Assembly: GCA_002345925.1 (NCBI GenBank) | Contig: DDWM01000022.1 | Span: 1-64,000, forward strand | Direction: 5' to 3' | Source: Actinobacteria bacterium UBA2286 | GTDB taxonomy: Bacteria > Actinomycetota > Coriobacteriia > Anaerosomatales > Anaerosomataceae | DNA length: 64,000 nt | Made by a program: the position numbers and the translations under genes | In this document: positions 43,492 through 52,468 of the stretch, piece by piece | Position numbering within the stretch: position 1 is the stretch's first letter | Layout of the letters: every line of letters starts with the position of its first letter | Notes under the pieces: model-generated | Databases searched by the model: none | Seen by the model: the letters and a program-made list of their open reading frames with translations, nothing else | Told to the model about the DNA's origin: nothing

Positions 43492-44508
43492 CTAGGGTCT
43501 GCAAGCACCCACATAGTCACTGCGGCTAAGGCTGGAGATCTTGACCACATCACCCGTGTGCGGTGCGTGAATGTATTGGCCTCCGCCGACGTAAATGCCA
43601 ACGTGGTGAATCGGTGACCCGAAGAAGACAAGGTCACCGGGCTGAAGATTTGACTTAGACACGTGAGGACCACTGTTGTACTGTGCGCGGGAGCTGTGCG
43701 GAAGGCTCACGCCAACCTGGGCGTAGACCCACATAGTGAACCCGCTGCAGTCAAAACTGTTGGGTCCATCAGCGGCCCAGACGTATGGCGCACCTAGCTT
43801 GCTCTTGGCAATAGCGACTATGCCGCCCTTGGGAGCAGTGCCCGGGTCGCCGCCGGAGTCACTGGACGGGGACGGACTCCAGCTCCTGGCTGCTGCCGCT
43901 TCCGCTTCTTTTTCAAGCTGCGCAATCTCGGCTTCAAGGCCATTTAGGAGCTTCTTGCGGCCGGCGAGCTGCGATTCGATCGACTTCTTCTGCGCCTCGA
44001 GGGAGTCGCGTTCCTTCTTCGACTGCGCCTGTGCGGTCTTCAGCTCGGCCTGTGTCGCCGAAACCTCGATGCGAGTGGACTTGAGCTCGGCAACAGCATC
44101 GGCGTCTTGTTCGCTGAGCTGCTGCAGCAAGTCCCAGCTGGTCGAGAACTCCTCAAAGCTGCTTGCGCCGAAGAGAATCTCAAGGAAGCCCAACGGGCCT
44201 GAGCGATACATACCGTCGACCCGCGTGTCCAAGTGCGACTGAAGAGTATCCTGACGCTCCTTGAGCTGCTTCAGTCGCTTCTCGGCCGCGGTGACCTTTG
44301 CGGTGACCTTCTTGTAGGCTGTGTTCGCCTCGTTGTAGGCCTCAGACGCGATCTCGACTTTGGTATCGAGCTCATCTACCTGCTTCTGAACGGCAACGGC
44401 CTCAGCGCGCTTGCTGGCAACGGGTTCGCCAAGAGCGCGAACCGGCATGGCCGCCAAGACGGCGAAGCTGAGTGCGAATGCGAGAATCTTTGAGTATTTG
44501 CTGTGCAG
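43492..44508 (-). CDS. Secreted NlpC/P60 peptidoglycan endopeptidase, PcsB-like
   Basis: The 338 aa consist of a signal peptide, a long coiled coil (~30-190), a Ser/Pro/Gly linker and an NlpC/P60 domain with catalytic Cys in FDCSGF and His in HHVGIYVGGGQYIHA. It splits peptide stems of the wall. The only start that yields a whole signal peptide (HSKYSKILAFALSFAVLAA) is CTG at 44508, 8 bases after GGAGG. TTG at 44457 would cut the signal peptide in half. Confidence 0.85.
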   Translation of the reverse strand: MHSKYSKILAFALSFAVLAAMPVRALGEPVASKRAEAVAVQKQVDELDTKVEIASEAYNEANTAYKKVTAKVTAAEKRLKQLKERQDTLQSHLDTRVDGMYRSGPLGFLEILFGASSFEEFSTSWDLLQQLSEQDADAVAELKSTRIEVSATQAELKTAQAQSKKERDSLEAQKKSIESQLAGRKKLLNGLEAEIAQLEKEAEAAAARSWSPSPSSDSGGDPGTAPKGGIVAIAKSKLGAPYVWAADGPNSFDCSGFTMWVYAQVGVSLPHSSRAQYNSGPHVSKSNLQPGDLVFFGSPIHHVGIYVGGGQYIHAPHTGDVVKISSLSRSDYVGACRP

Positions 44509-44553
44509 GGCGAACGCCTCCTACACCGGTTGTCTAATGGGCAAAACGCCGAG

Positions 44554-45471
44554 TCATAATACCATACTCGGAGCCCCGGGCGTCAGCGCGAGGCATACAG
44601 CATCAAGCAAACGTACTGCCAATCGCTGCATCGCCTGCTCGTCCTCGGCCACATCGCCCAGGTCGATCAGCGCCTCTCGGCACCCCTCTGCAGCCGCAAG
44701 TGCGGTCATTAAACGGGCCTCTACAGCTTCTTGCGCGGCGAGTCCGACCCGCACGAGTGGCACCCCCGCGAAGTCGGTTTCAGGGTCTGAGCATGTACCT
44801 AGGTGCAGCAATACGTCCACTGTCTCAGAATCCACATCATCACAGACCTCGACGCGGGAGGCTGGCTCAGTAGCGATCGCGAGGTTCGCGAAGCGTTCCG
44901 CCACCGCTCTGCCGCGCGCATCAAGACAATGAACCCGGATGCGCGTCCGGGAGAGCACGTCTGCCGCGCGAGCTGGCGCAACCGCAAGCGCAACAGGCGC
45001 GGTCGGGTCTTTGTCCTCCCACACGTGTCTCAGACGCATGACGGCACGAACCGTGTCTGCTCCTACGATGCCGTCAGCCGGGTAGCCGGTGTTCAGCTGG
45101 AACTCCCTGGCGGCTCGCTCTGTGAACGCCCCAAAGATTCCATCGGGATCGCCACATGCGAATCCGAGCGCATTCAGCGCGCCTTGTAGCATGGCGACGT
45201 CGGCTCCATGGAAGTGCGGAAAGCGGAGATAGAGAAGACGGTCACCAAGAACGAACGTCGCATCAACCAGCGCCGACCACGTTTCTGCTCCGACAACGCC
45301 GTCCTCGGCCAGTAGGCGTGTGCTCTGGAAGCTGAGGACCGCATCGTAGGTGGCGCCAAGGAACACGCCATCCACCCCGGATGAGCCGAGGTCATAGCCA
45401 AGACGCAGCAGTCTCTTCTGAATGTCCTCGACGCCGGGGCCACGGGCCCCGCGCTCGATAGGTGTGCTCAC
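44554..45471 (-). CDS. Protein with two peptidoglycan-binding domains
   Basis: The 305 aa carry two PG_binding_1 repeats (~5-70: GVEDIQKRLLRLGYDLG...GVFLGATYDAVLSFQ; ~85-150: MLQGALNALGFACGDPDGIFG). A C-terminal alpha/beta part follows (ARIRVHCLD..., LLHLGTCSDPETD) that recalls amidase_3 folds but lacks the zinc ligands. There is no signal peptide at this GTG start, so it may act inside or be exported otherwise. GGAG lies 8 bases upstream. Confidence 0.8.
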   Translation of the reverse strand: MSTPIERGARGPGVEDIQKRLLRLGYDLGSSGVDGVFLGATYDAVLSFQSTRLLAEDGVVGAETWSALVDATFVLGDRLLYLRFPHFHGADVAMLQGALNALGFACGDPDGIFGAFTERAAREFQLNTGYPADGIVGADTVRAVMRLRHVWEDKDPTAPVALAVAPARAADVLSRTRIRVHCLDARGRAVAERFANLAIATEPASRVEVCDDVDSETVDVLLHLGTCSDPETDFAGVPLVRVGLAAQEAVEARLMTALAAAEGCREALIDLGDVAEDEQAMQRLAVRLLDAVCLALTPGAPSMVL

Positions 45472-45506
45472 TGACGGTACTCCGAGTCTATCGCGGCGAT
45501 CCGCGG

Positions 45507-45848
45507 TCAGGATGATCCGTACCGCTCCCTGAACCGGGCGACGTTCGTCTGCATATGGTTGTCTTGGGCGTGGCTCCTGTGCAGGAACTGATCGAGCTCG
45601 ATGCTCACTCCCACGTCATAGCGGTACCGAAAGAGCTGCGGTACGTCGTCGAAGTCTAGCACGAAGGCATCACTGAGCGCGTTCAGTATCGGCCGGACTT
45701 CGAGCAAGAGATTGCCGGTACGCCGTGCCACATCTTCAACGGTAAGCCACTCATTGGCGTGGTGCGACATGAATGTGACGACATCTCGGATGACGACCTC
45801 TGTGGCGTGGTCGTCGGGCAGACGCGAAAGCGCTCGAGCTAGGCTCAC
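45507..45848 (-). CDS. Hypothetical protein, winged-helix-like
   Basis: The 113 aa have the stretch FMSHHANEWLTVEDVARRTGNLLLEVRPILNAL shortened to a helix-turn-helix-like core at ~27-58, with FRYRYDV after it. It may be a small regulator; no family was recognised. GTG start with GGAGG 5 bases upstream. It lies between the GGDEF protein and the peptidoglycan-binding protein on the same strand. Confidence 0.65.
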   Translation of the reverse strand: MSLARALSRLPDDHATEVVIRDVVTFMSHHANEWLTVEDVARRTGNLLLEVRPILNALSDAFVLDFDDVPQLFRYRYDVGVSIELDQFLHRSHAQDNHMQTNVARFRERYGSS

Positions 45849-45889
45849 GTCTACCTCCGTTCCGCCCGACCGTCCCCGTCGGGCTATGC

Positions 45890-47383
45890 TCAGTTCGCGA
45901 CCTTGACCTGATTCTTCCCGTATCGCTTTGCTTCGTACATGGCCTTGTCAGCCGTCTCAACGAGGCGTGCAGGTGTGGTCGCGTGCGTTGGATACGTTGC
46001 AACGCCCAGAGACACTGTTTGCGTGACAGGGCGATTGTCCTCGCCCGTGAAGAACTCGAACTGAGACATACTCTTTCGTATGCGCTCGGCAACTGCAAGG
46101 GCTCCGCCGATATCTGTTTCCGGAAGCACGAGAATGAACTCCTCACCGCCATATCGGGCGGCGACGTCTATCTCGCGGAGATTCTGCAGCATGATCGCAC
46201 TGAGCGCCTGCAGAACCTTGTCCCCTTTCGGGTGGCCGTAGCTATCGTTGAACTGCTTGAAGTCATCGATATCGAGCATGATCACCGAGAGCTTGTGCCC
46301 AAATCGCGCGGCACGACCTAGTTCCTCTTCCAGGCGTTGCTGGAAGTACCCGTGGTTGTAAAGCTCCGTAAGTCGGTCCGTGACCGATAGACGCTCCAGC
46401 TCCTCGTGGAGCAGCGCGTTCTGGAGCGCAAGCGACGACTGGTTTCCAATCACCTGCAGTCTGTCCCGCTCGGCGGGGGTGAGTTCGCGGAACGTGGAGG
46501 ATGCGACCAACAGCACGCCCACGATCGACTCACCGGAGCGTAGCGGCAGTGCCGCCTGCGAGCGGATGTCGTCGGGATTCACGGACCACTCGGCAAGCTC
46601 AGATCCGAGCGGTACGTCGCTTTGCTGGGTGAATCCGTCCCTGAATGCCGAGCCAAGAATCGTCTCCGAGACGGGAACGACGGCCCGAAACGCCTCTTCT
46701 GGCCGCCCCTGACTGGCACGCAACTTGAGCGTCCAGTCCTTCTGTTCGAACAGGTATACGCATGAGATCTCTGCGCCGAGGATGCCGTTTGCACCATCGA
46801 CCATCAGACTCGCGACGTCTTCTACCGAGGAGTAGCTTGTCAGAGCTTTGAAGAACTCATGCGTGAAGAAGATCTCCGCGAGACGGCTCTCAAGCTCCTC
46901 GTTCGCCTTCTCAAGCGCCTCTTTGCTGGATTGGAGCCGACGCTCGTGGCTGCGAATCTTGTCATACGCCACCTGCAGTTCGACGAAGATCTTCTCCTGC
47001 TCTTCACTCCGCTTCTTCGCGATGAGAAGGTCCCATACAAGCTCGGCGCCGTGGCCTGCGACGATGCCGACATTAGGCGGCTTCTGGTTCTCAAGCGCCC
47101 TCTGCATAGATGGTTCTTCGGACATGTCGAGGATCAGATCGAGCTCGCCGATCTGAGATAGCTCGGATATCTCGGTTGTCGTGAACAGCCCAAGGTCATC
47201 CGCCAGGCGGACTGCTGGCGCTGCACGATTTGAGTCACACACGGCGACGATAATGAGGTTCTCGACATCCGAGAGCAGACGAAGCACCGACGTGGCTCTA
47301 AGCCCGCCGCCAGCTATCGCTATTCTCACCTGCCCGGACCGAGTAGCGGTCTCTGCGGCAGGTGCCGCAGAATACTCCATCAT
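45890..47383 (-). CDS. Rossmann-like/GAF/GGDEF diguanylate cyclase
   Basis: The 497 aa combine an N-terminal Rossmann-type domain (~17-130, starting VRIAIAGGGLRATSVLRLL) with a coiled coil (~130-190), a GAF domain (~190-325) and a GGDEF domain. The active motif is GGEEF with an RxxD inhibitory site (REID) upstream, so it should make c-di-GMP and be feedback-inhibited. ATG at 47383 begins the protein; AAGGG lies 9 bases upstream. It heads toward the che cluster, with a 28-base gap to cheD. Confidence 0.88.
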   Translation of the reverse strand: MMEYSAAPAAETATRSGQVRIAIAGGGLRATSVLRLLSDVENLIIVAVCDSNRAAPAVRLADDLGLFTTTEISELSQIGELDLILDMSEEPSMQRALENQKPPNVGIVAGHGAELVWDLLIAKKRSEEQEKIFVELQVAYDKIRSHERRLQSSKEALEKANEELESRLAEIFFTHEFFKALTSYSSVEDVASLMVDGANGILGAEISCVYLFEQKDWTLKLRASQGRPEEAFRAVVPVSETILGSAFRDGFTQQSDVPLGSELAEWSVNPDDIRSQAALPLRSGESIVGVLLVASSTFRELTPAERDRLQVIGNQSSLALQNALLHEELERLSVTDRLTELYNHGYFQQRLEEELGRAARFGHKLSVIMLDIDDFKQFNDSYGHPKGDKVLQALSAIMLQNLREIDVAARYGGEEFILVLPETDIGGALAVAERIRKSMSQFEFFTGEDNRPVTQTVSLGVATYPTHATTPARLVETADKAMYEAKRYGKNQVKVAN

Positions 47384-47411
47384 CGATAACGCCCTTTTCG
47401 ATTGAAGAAAA

Positions 47412-47930
47412 CTAAAGTTCTCTGATGCCATACATGTAGCTACGCACAACCAGCACCCCTGTGTCCAGATGCAGCTCCACAGTTCGTGCGTGACTTCCAC
47501 CTATATCTTCGGCCAGAATCGGGATGCGCAAGAGGCTCAACTGGTGTCGAACTTCCTCCAGATTTCGCTCCCCGACGTTCGAGAGGTTACTGTCTGACTT
47601 GAACATGGCCGCGCCGCCGGCGATCTTCGCCACCAAACGCCTGGCAGCGACCCCCTCGGTGAGCTCTTCGATCATGCGCGGGATCGCAACTGATGCGAAG
47701 CGGTCCTGATCACCATCGTGCGTTACATCTGAAGGCATGGGCAGCATCACGTGCGCGAGCCCACCTCGATGCCGGAATGCATCCCACACCGCAACGCCGA
47801 TGCACGACCCGAGCGCAGGCGTCATGAGCAAGGCCGGATGCTCGGCCACGGCGAATTCCCCGGTGCCAACGTGAATCACGTCGGCGGCCGAGTCACCATA
47901 GCTAAGGCTGCTCAGGAAGCCCGCGCTCAT
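47412..47930 (-). CDS. cheD: Chemoreceptor glutamine deamidase CheD
   Basis: The 172 aa keep the Cys-His-Thr site: Cys in ALGSCIGV, His in LAHVMLPMP and Thr/Ser region near AKIAGGAAMF. CheD deamidates receptor glutamines and binds CheC. The start ATG at 47930 has GGGCGA upstream; cheC ends 16 bases before it. Confidence 0.92.
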   Translation of the reverse strand: MSAGFLSSLSYGDSAADVIHVGTGEFAVAEHPALLMTPALGSCIGVAVWDAFRHRGGLAHVMLPMPSDVTHDGDQDRFASVAIPRMIEELTEGVAARRLVAKIAGGAAMFKSDSNLSNVGERNLEEVRHQLSLLRIPILAEDIGGSHARTVELHLDTGVLVVRSYMYGIREL

Positions 47931-47946
47931 CTGTTTCGCCCGTCGC

Positions 47947-48558
47947 TCACACGATTCCCAGTCTGCCGAGAATGACGTCGAGGCTATCAGGGTCCGGCAT
48001 GTAGAACAGGGCTGCATCCACAACCGCACGCTCGTCGATGAAACTCGTGAGGACGAGGATCGCGGTATCGGCCTTCATGCCAATATCAACGGTCGCCACC
48101 TCGAGAATGGCGCCCATCATGTCAAACGCGAAAGCTGGCGGTGACGGCAGAAGGCTCAGATCCGCCATTCGAGCGATTGCCGACAGGTACGCCGAGATGA
48201 GAATCGAACCAGTGTGAGTGGCAAGTGCCTCTTCCTCGGCATTCATGGACTTGGTTGTTCCCGGCTCACGGCTGCGGAGCAAGTCAACGAGCCCCAGCAT
48301 CGCAGCGCGTGGCGCGATGAATAGCATGCCTCCGCTGATGTCGCCAAGTAGTCGCGAGTAGACCGCGCCCACGAGAGTCTCGGGACCGCCGAAGAGCATA
48401 GGCACGTCGCTCACCGGAACAAGTTTTACCTCCGGCACCGTGATCTCGACGGGATGGTCCAGCAACTGAGACAGCGCGGTCGCCGCATGTCCGGCACCAA
48501 TGCTGCCTAGCTCACGCAGGGCGTCGATCTGAAACGCCGACATGTGTTCCGGTTTCAA
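47947..48558 (-). CDS. cheC: CheC-like chemotaxis phosphatase
   Basis: The 203 aa align with CheC over both repeats. In the first, the phosphatase motif is ELGSIGAGHA, where the usual Asn of E-x-x-N is Ser; in the second, THTGSI replaces EIGNI. Both active centres are thus altered and activity on CheY-P is doubtful, though CheD binding may remain. It begins 3 bases after cheA. Confidence 0.88.
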   Translation of the reverse strand: MKPEHMSAFQIDALRELGSIGAGHAATALSQLLDHPVEITVPEVKLVPVSDVPMLFGGPETLVGAVYSRLLGDISGGMLFIAPRAAMLGLVDLLRSREPGTTKSMNAEEEALATHTGSILISAYLSAIARMADLSLLPSPPAFAFDMMGAILEVATVDIGMKADTAILVLTSFIDERAVVDAALFYMPDPDSLDVILGRLGIV

Positions 48559-48561
48559 GGG

Positions 48562-50508
48562 TCACACCCCCATTCCGAAGAGCGTCCGAGGATCCAAGAT
48601 GAGCGCGACCCGACCGTCGCCAAGCACCGTAGCTCCAGCAAGACCCCGCAACTCCTTGAAGATAGGCGAGAGCGGCTTGATGACCACCTCGTGTCTGCCA
48701 ACGAGCTGTTGCACCGCGAGCGCGCGGATCTGCTCGGCTGACTCCAGTAAGACGATGTGGTCGCCTTCCTCCGGCATCATGCGGCGATGCTGCACGGAGC
48801 CGATGACCTCGTCCAGTCGGAAGAGCGGCGCTACTGAACCGTCTCGCAGAACGACCACCGGAGCTCCGTCAACGGTCTTGAGCTTCACCTCGTCGCGGGA
48901 GAGCACTTCAGTGACCGCCGATAGCGGTAGCGCGAATACCTGTTCACCTGCACCGACCAGAAGCGACTGGATTATCGCGAGCGTCAGCGGCAACGTAAGG
49001 ACTATGCGGGAGCCCCGACCGAACTCCGAATGGATCGTCACAGTTCCGCCGAGATACTCGATCTTGCCCTTAACGACATCCATGCCGACGCCCCTACCTG
49101 AGACCGCAGTGGTCTTCTCGGCGGTAGAAAACCCGGGCTCGCATGTCAGCATAAGGATGTCGGAGACCGAGTACGAGTCTCGCTCGGATGGCGTGACGAT
49201 GCCACGCTCGACGGCCTTGGCCCAAATACGATCGCAGTCCATGCCTTTGCCGTCATCCTGAACGACTATGCGCACCTGATCACGATCGCGGCCAGCCTCA
49301 AGGCGGATAGTGCCCTTGGGTGGCTTGCCAGCTGCAACACGCTCTTCCTCTGACTCGATACCATGATCTATCGCGTTTCTGAGCAAGTGGACGATCGGGT
49401 CGCCGATCTCATCTAGAACGGTGCGGTCCAGCTCGATGTCCAGTCCACCCATGTCGAAGCTGACAGCGCGGCCAAGGTCGCGCGCGAGATCGCGCACCAT
49501 CCGCGGGAACCGGTTGAAGATGTTCCCAACCGGAACCATTCGGGTTTGCATAACTTCGTGCTGCAACTCGCCGCTTATCTGTTCCAGCGCCGAAAGCGCG
49601 TCCATCAATTCGTGCGAGTCAAATCCTCTGGCAAGCCGGTTCAGCCGCGATCTGATGATGACCAGCTCGCCCACAAGGTTGACCATGCTGTCGAGATGTC
49701 CGATCGAGACACGGACCGTCTGGGTCTCCGCCAGCTTCGGGATTGACTTGCGCTGGCGCTCCTCCGTGGGCCGAACCTCGATGATCGGTTCAACCACATC
49801 CGCAGCAGAGACCTCTACCGACTCAACCTCGCTGATAGCAGAGATTGCGGCCGAGATCGCGGAAGCCGACTCGCGCGTACGAACGATCACTGCGAATGAA
49901 CGATCAAACTTCTCGTCTTCGATTTCCCGCGCACCCGGTTCGGTCTCAATGACCGTTCCCATATTCCCCAGCCTCTTGATTGCCATGTACGCGCGCACGG
50001 CTTTCAGCACACACGTCTCGGCGAGAGTGGTGTCCACACGCCACAACGCGCCATCGTCGGCGTCCGCAGGTACGTTCACCTGGACAGCGGCTTTATCTGA
50101 CTCGGTCACTTCTTCCGCTCGAACGGTCGCGTCCGTACGCATAACTAGCGCCGAGACGAGTGAGGCTACGTCCACCGCCGTCCCGCCGTCGGACTCGTCA
50201 GCAATGAGTTCGCGAACTGCGTCGACCGCCCGAAGCATGAGGTCGATCAGTGATGAGTCCGCCTGCTGCTCGCGCTTGCGGACAGTGTCCATGAGACTTT
50301 CCATTTTGTGGGTAAGCTCAGCTGTTCGAACGTAGCCCATAGTCGCCGACATACCCTTGAGGCTGTGGGCGCCCCGGAAGACGGTTTCGACCGGTTCCAG
50401 GTCATTGGGGTTACCTTCCAGCGCAAGAAGGCCCTCGGTGATAGCTTGCACGTACTCCGCACTCTCCGAGAGGAATACATCCTTGTATGCCGACATGTCG
50501 TCACTCAT
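48562..50508 (-). CDS. cheA: Chemotaxis histidine kinase CheA
   Basis: The 648 aa have a Hpt domain with phosphorylated His48 (HSLKGMSATMG), a P2-like region, dimerisation helices, an ATPase domain (HLLRNAIDHGIE, DDGKGMD, GRGVGMDVV) and a C-terminal CheW-like domain. It receives receptor signals and phosphorylates CheY and CheB. GGGAGG lies 7 bases upstream; the ATG overlaps the cheB stop (ATGA). Confidence 0.95.
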   Translation of the reverse strand: MSDDMSAYKDVFLSESAEYVQAITEGLLALEGNPNDLEPVETVFRGAHSLKGMSATMGYVRTAELTHKMESLMDTVRKREQQADSSLIDLMLRAVDAVRELIADESDGGTAVDVASLVSALVMRTDATVRAEEVTESDKAAVQVNVPADADDGALWRVDTTLAETCVLKAVRAYMAIKRLGNMGTVIETEPGAREIEDEKFDRSFAVIVRTRESASAISAAISAISEVESVEVSAADVVEPIIEVRPTEERQRKSIPKLAETQTVRVSIGHLDSMVNLVGELVIIRSRLNRLARGFDSHELMDALSALEQISGELQHEVMQTRMVPVGNIFNRFPRMVRDLARDLGRAVSFDMGGLDIELDRTVLDEIGDPIVHLLRNAIDHGIESEEERVAAGKPPKGTIRLEAGRDRDQVRIVVQDDGKGMDCDRIWAKAVERGIVTPSERDSYSVSDILMLTCEPGFSTAEKTTAVSGRGVGMDVVKGKIEYLGGTVTIHSEFGRGSRIVLTLPLTLAIIQSLLVGAGEQVFALPLSAVTEVLSRDEVKLKTVDGAPVVVLRDGSVAPLFRLDEVIGSVQHRRMMPEEGDHIVLLESAEQIRALAVQQLVGRHEVVIKPLSPIFKELRGLAGATVLGDGRVALILDPRTLFGMGV

Positions 50509-51590
50509 CGCAAGACCTCCCCTCTGATTGTCCGTCTGACTTCTGCAGCGACGTTTGAAAGTGGAACGATCTTGTCCGCCGCACCCAATCGCGCCGCAGA
50601 GCCTGGCATTCCCCATACGACGCTGGATTCTTCGTCCTGCACGATCGTGTCGCCCCCGCCGAGGTGAATGTCGTTCAGCCCTACGGCACCGTCCGAGCCC
50701 ATCCCCGTTAGAACCACACCCAGAGCCCGCGAACCGAATAACGCCGCAACGCTCGAGAACAGAGGATCCGCTGCCGGACGAACGCCGTGAAGCGTCGGCG
50801 TATCCAGCAGCTCGATTCTCGGCCTCTTAGCGTTTGAAACAACCATATGGGAACCATGCGGAGCGAGATAGGCAGTGCCCGCCTCAAGGAGCATTCCGTC
50901 TCGTCCTTCGACGATGTTGATATCGGTCACCTTGCCGAGACGACGGGCCAGCGATGATGTGAAGCCTGCAGGTAGGTGCTGAACTACAAGGTATGTGCCT
51001 GGGAGTGACCGCATCAGGCCCGAGAAGACAAGTTCAAGCGCCGGCGGTCCTCCAGTCGATGCCGCGAACGCCACGATTCGATTCATCGCCGGAGCGGGAG
51101 AGACCTTGCCTCGCGGCGCACCGCCCCCGACCAGAGCACGGCTGCCAGAGGATGCCGCAGGAGACACGCCGTGCGATAGACGGCGCTCAGGACTGATCCG
51201 GTACGCGGTCTTGATCTTCTTGATAACCATTTCAGAAAGCTCGGACAGCGACGTTGCAAAGCCAGCTTTCGGCTTTGAGATGAAGTCGACCGCGCCTAGC
51301 GCAAGCGCCTGATAGGCCATGTCCGGATCATCGACACCGCTCAGCATGACCACGCGTGCGTCTGAGCTCCGAATCAGATGCGGAAGCGCTTCGATACCTG
51401 TGAGCTCCGGCATTTCGACATCGAGCGTGATAACGTCTGGATTGAGGCTGTGCGCTTTCTCGATCGCCTCTACGCCTGTCTTCGCCGTGCCGACGACATC
51501 TATGCGCGGATCCACGCCCAGAGCGCGGGTCAGCATCTGGCGCGTCAGCGCCGAGTCATCTACGACGAGGACCTTGATGATAGAGGACAT
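50505..51590 (-). CDS. cheB: Chemotaxis methylesterase CheB
   Basis: The 361 aa have a receiver domain (Asp11, Asp12, phosphorylated Asp57) and a methylesterase domain with the Ser-His-Asp triad in AASTGGP, VVQHLPAGFTSSLA and GMGSDGA. It resets receptor methylation. It lies between cheY and cheA. Confidence 0.95.
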   Translation of the reverse strand: MSSIIKVLVVDDSALTRQMLTRALGVDPRIDVVGTAKTGVEAIEKAHSLNPDVITLDVEMPELTGIEALPHLIRSSDARVVMLSGVDDPDMAYQALALGAVDFISKPKAGFATSLSELSEMVIKKIKTAYRISPERRLSHGVSPAASSGSRALVGGGAPRGKVSPAPAMNRIVAFAASTGGPPALELVFSGLMRSLPGTYLVVQHLPAGFTSSLARRLGKVTDINIVEGRDGMLLEAGTAYLAPHGSHMVVSNAKRPRIELLDTPTLHGVRPAADPLFSSVAALFGSRALGVVLTGMGSDGAVGLNDIHLGGGDTIVQDEESSVVWGMPGSAARLGAADKIVPLSNVAAEVRRTIRGEVLR

Positions 51591-51597
51591 GGCCGCC

Positions 51598-51972
51598 TCA
51601 GCAGCGCGGCGTGGACTGCAAGCACTTCTTGACAGTCTCGAGCACCTTCGTGGGCTGGAAGGGCTTGACCAGGAAGTCCATCGCTCCGGATTCAAGGGCT
51701 TCGACTATCATGCGCTGCTGTCCCATGGCGCTCACCATGAGCACTCGCGCCGCCGGGTCTTGCTCCCGGATCAGTCGAAGCGCATCAAGACCGCTCATCT
51801 CGGGCATAGTGATGTCCATCGTCACGAGATCAGGGCGCAGCTCGGCAAACTTCTCAACGGCATCGCGACCGTTGACCGCCTCGTGTATGACATAACCCTC
51901 CTTGGCGAGAATGTCACGAATCATCATGCGCATGAACGCAGCGTCGTCAACGACGAGCACCGACTTAGACAT
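51598..51972 (-). CDS. cheY: Chemotaxis response regulator CheY
   Basis: A single 124-aa receiver domain with acidic pocket Asp9-Asp10, phosphorylated Asp53 (MDITMPEMSG), Ser in VSAM and Lys in FLVKPF. It carries the CheA signal to a motor or pilus system. The ATG overlaps the end of cheW by 8 bases. Confidence 0.94.
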   Translation of the reverse strand: MSKSVLVVDDAAFMRMMIRDILAKEGYVIHEAVNGRDAVEKFAELRPDLVTMDITMPEMSGLDALRLIREQDPAARVLMVSAMGQQRMIVEALESGAMDFLVKPFQPTKVLETVKKCLQSTPRC

Positions 51973-52456
51973 CGTCTTGCGCCTCCTCGGTTGCAATCGG
52001 CGGTCCGTACGACACACGAGGCAACGCCTTGTCCGGATCTAGAAGGATCACCAGGCGGTCATCGCGATTCGCGACACCTTGAAATGCCTCGGCAGTCTCC
52101 GCAGAGAGAGCGGCAGAAGGTGTTGGCATGATCTCATCGACACTGAATGTCGCAACCTCATGAGCCGAGCCGACCGCAAGACCGACGAGTCCCGAGCCGG
52201 CCTCTGCAACAACGATCCTGGAGGCGGCAGAGTGCTCTATCGGCGCACCAAGAAGGCGCTGTGCAAGGTCTATGACCGGGATGACCTGGCCGCGCAGGTT
52301 GATCACACCCTCGACCATCTCGGGCGCATGTGGAACCGGCGTCGGAACCTCGTAGCGGATGATGCTCTGCACGCGCTCAATTGGAAGCCCGTACTCCTCC
52401 GCCCCAAGACGGAAGAGTACAAACTGTCGATGTACGGTGCCGAGCGTCGATTCCAC
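51965..52456 (-). CDS. cheW: Chemotaxis coupling protein CheW
   Basis: The 163 aa are one CheW domain (FVLFRLGAEEYGLPIERVQSI; GVINLRGQVIPVIDL). It links receptors to CheA. GTG start; it begins 12 bases after the receptor gene stop. A ~20-residue C-terminal tail is not part of the fold. Confidence 0.93.
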   Translation of the reverse strand: MESTLGTVHRQFVLFRLGAEEYGLPIERVQSIIRYEVPTPVPHAPEMVEGVINLRGQVIPVIDLAQRLLGAPIEHSAASRIVVAEAGSGLVGLAVGSAHEVATFSVDEIMPTPSAALSAETAEAFQGVANRDDRLVILLDPDKALPRVSYGPPIATEEAQDDV

Positions 52457-52468
52457 CCCGGTACCTTC

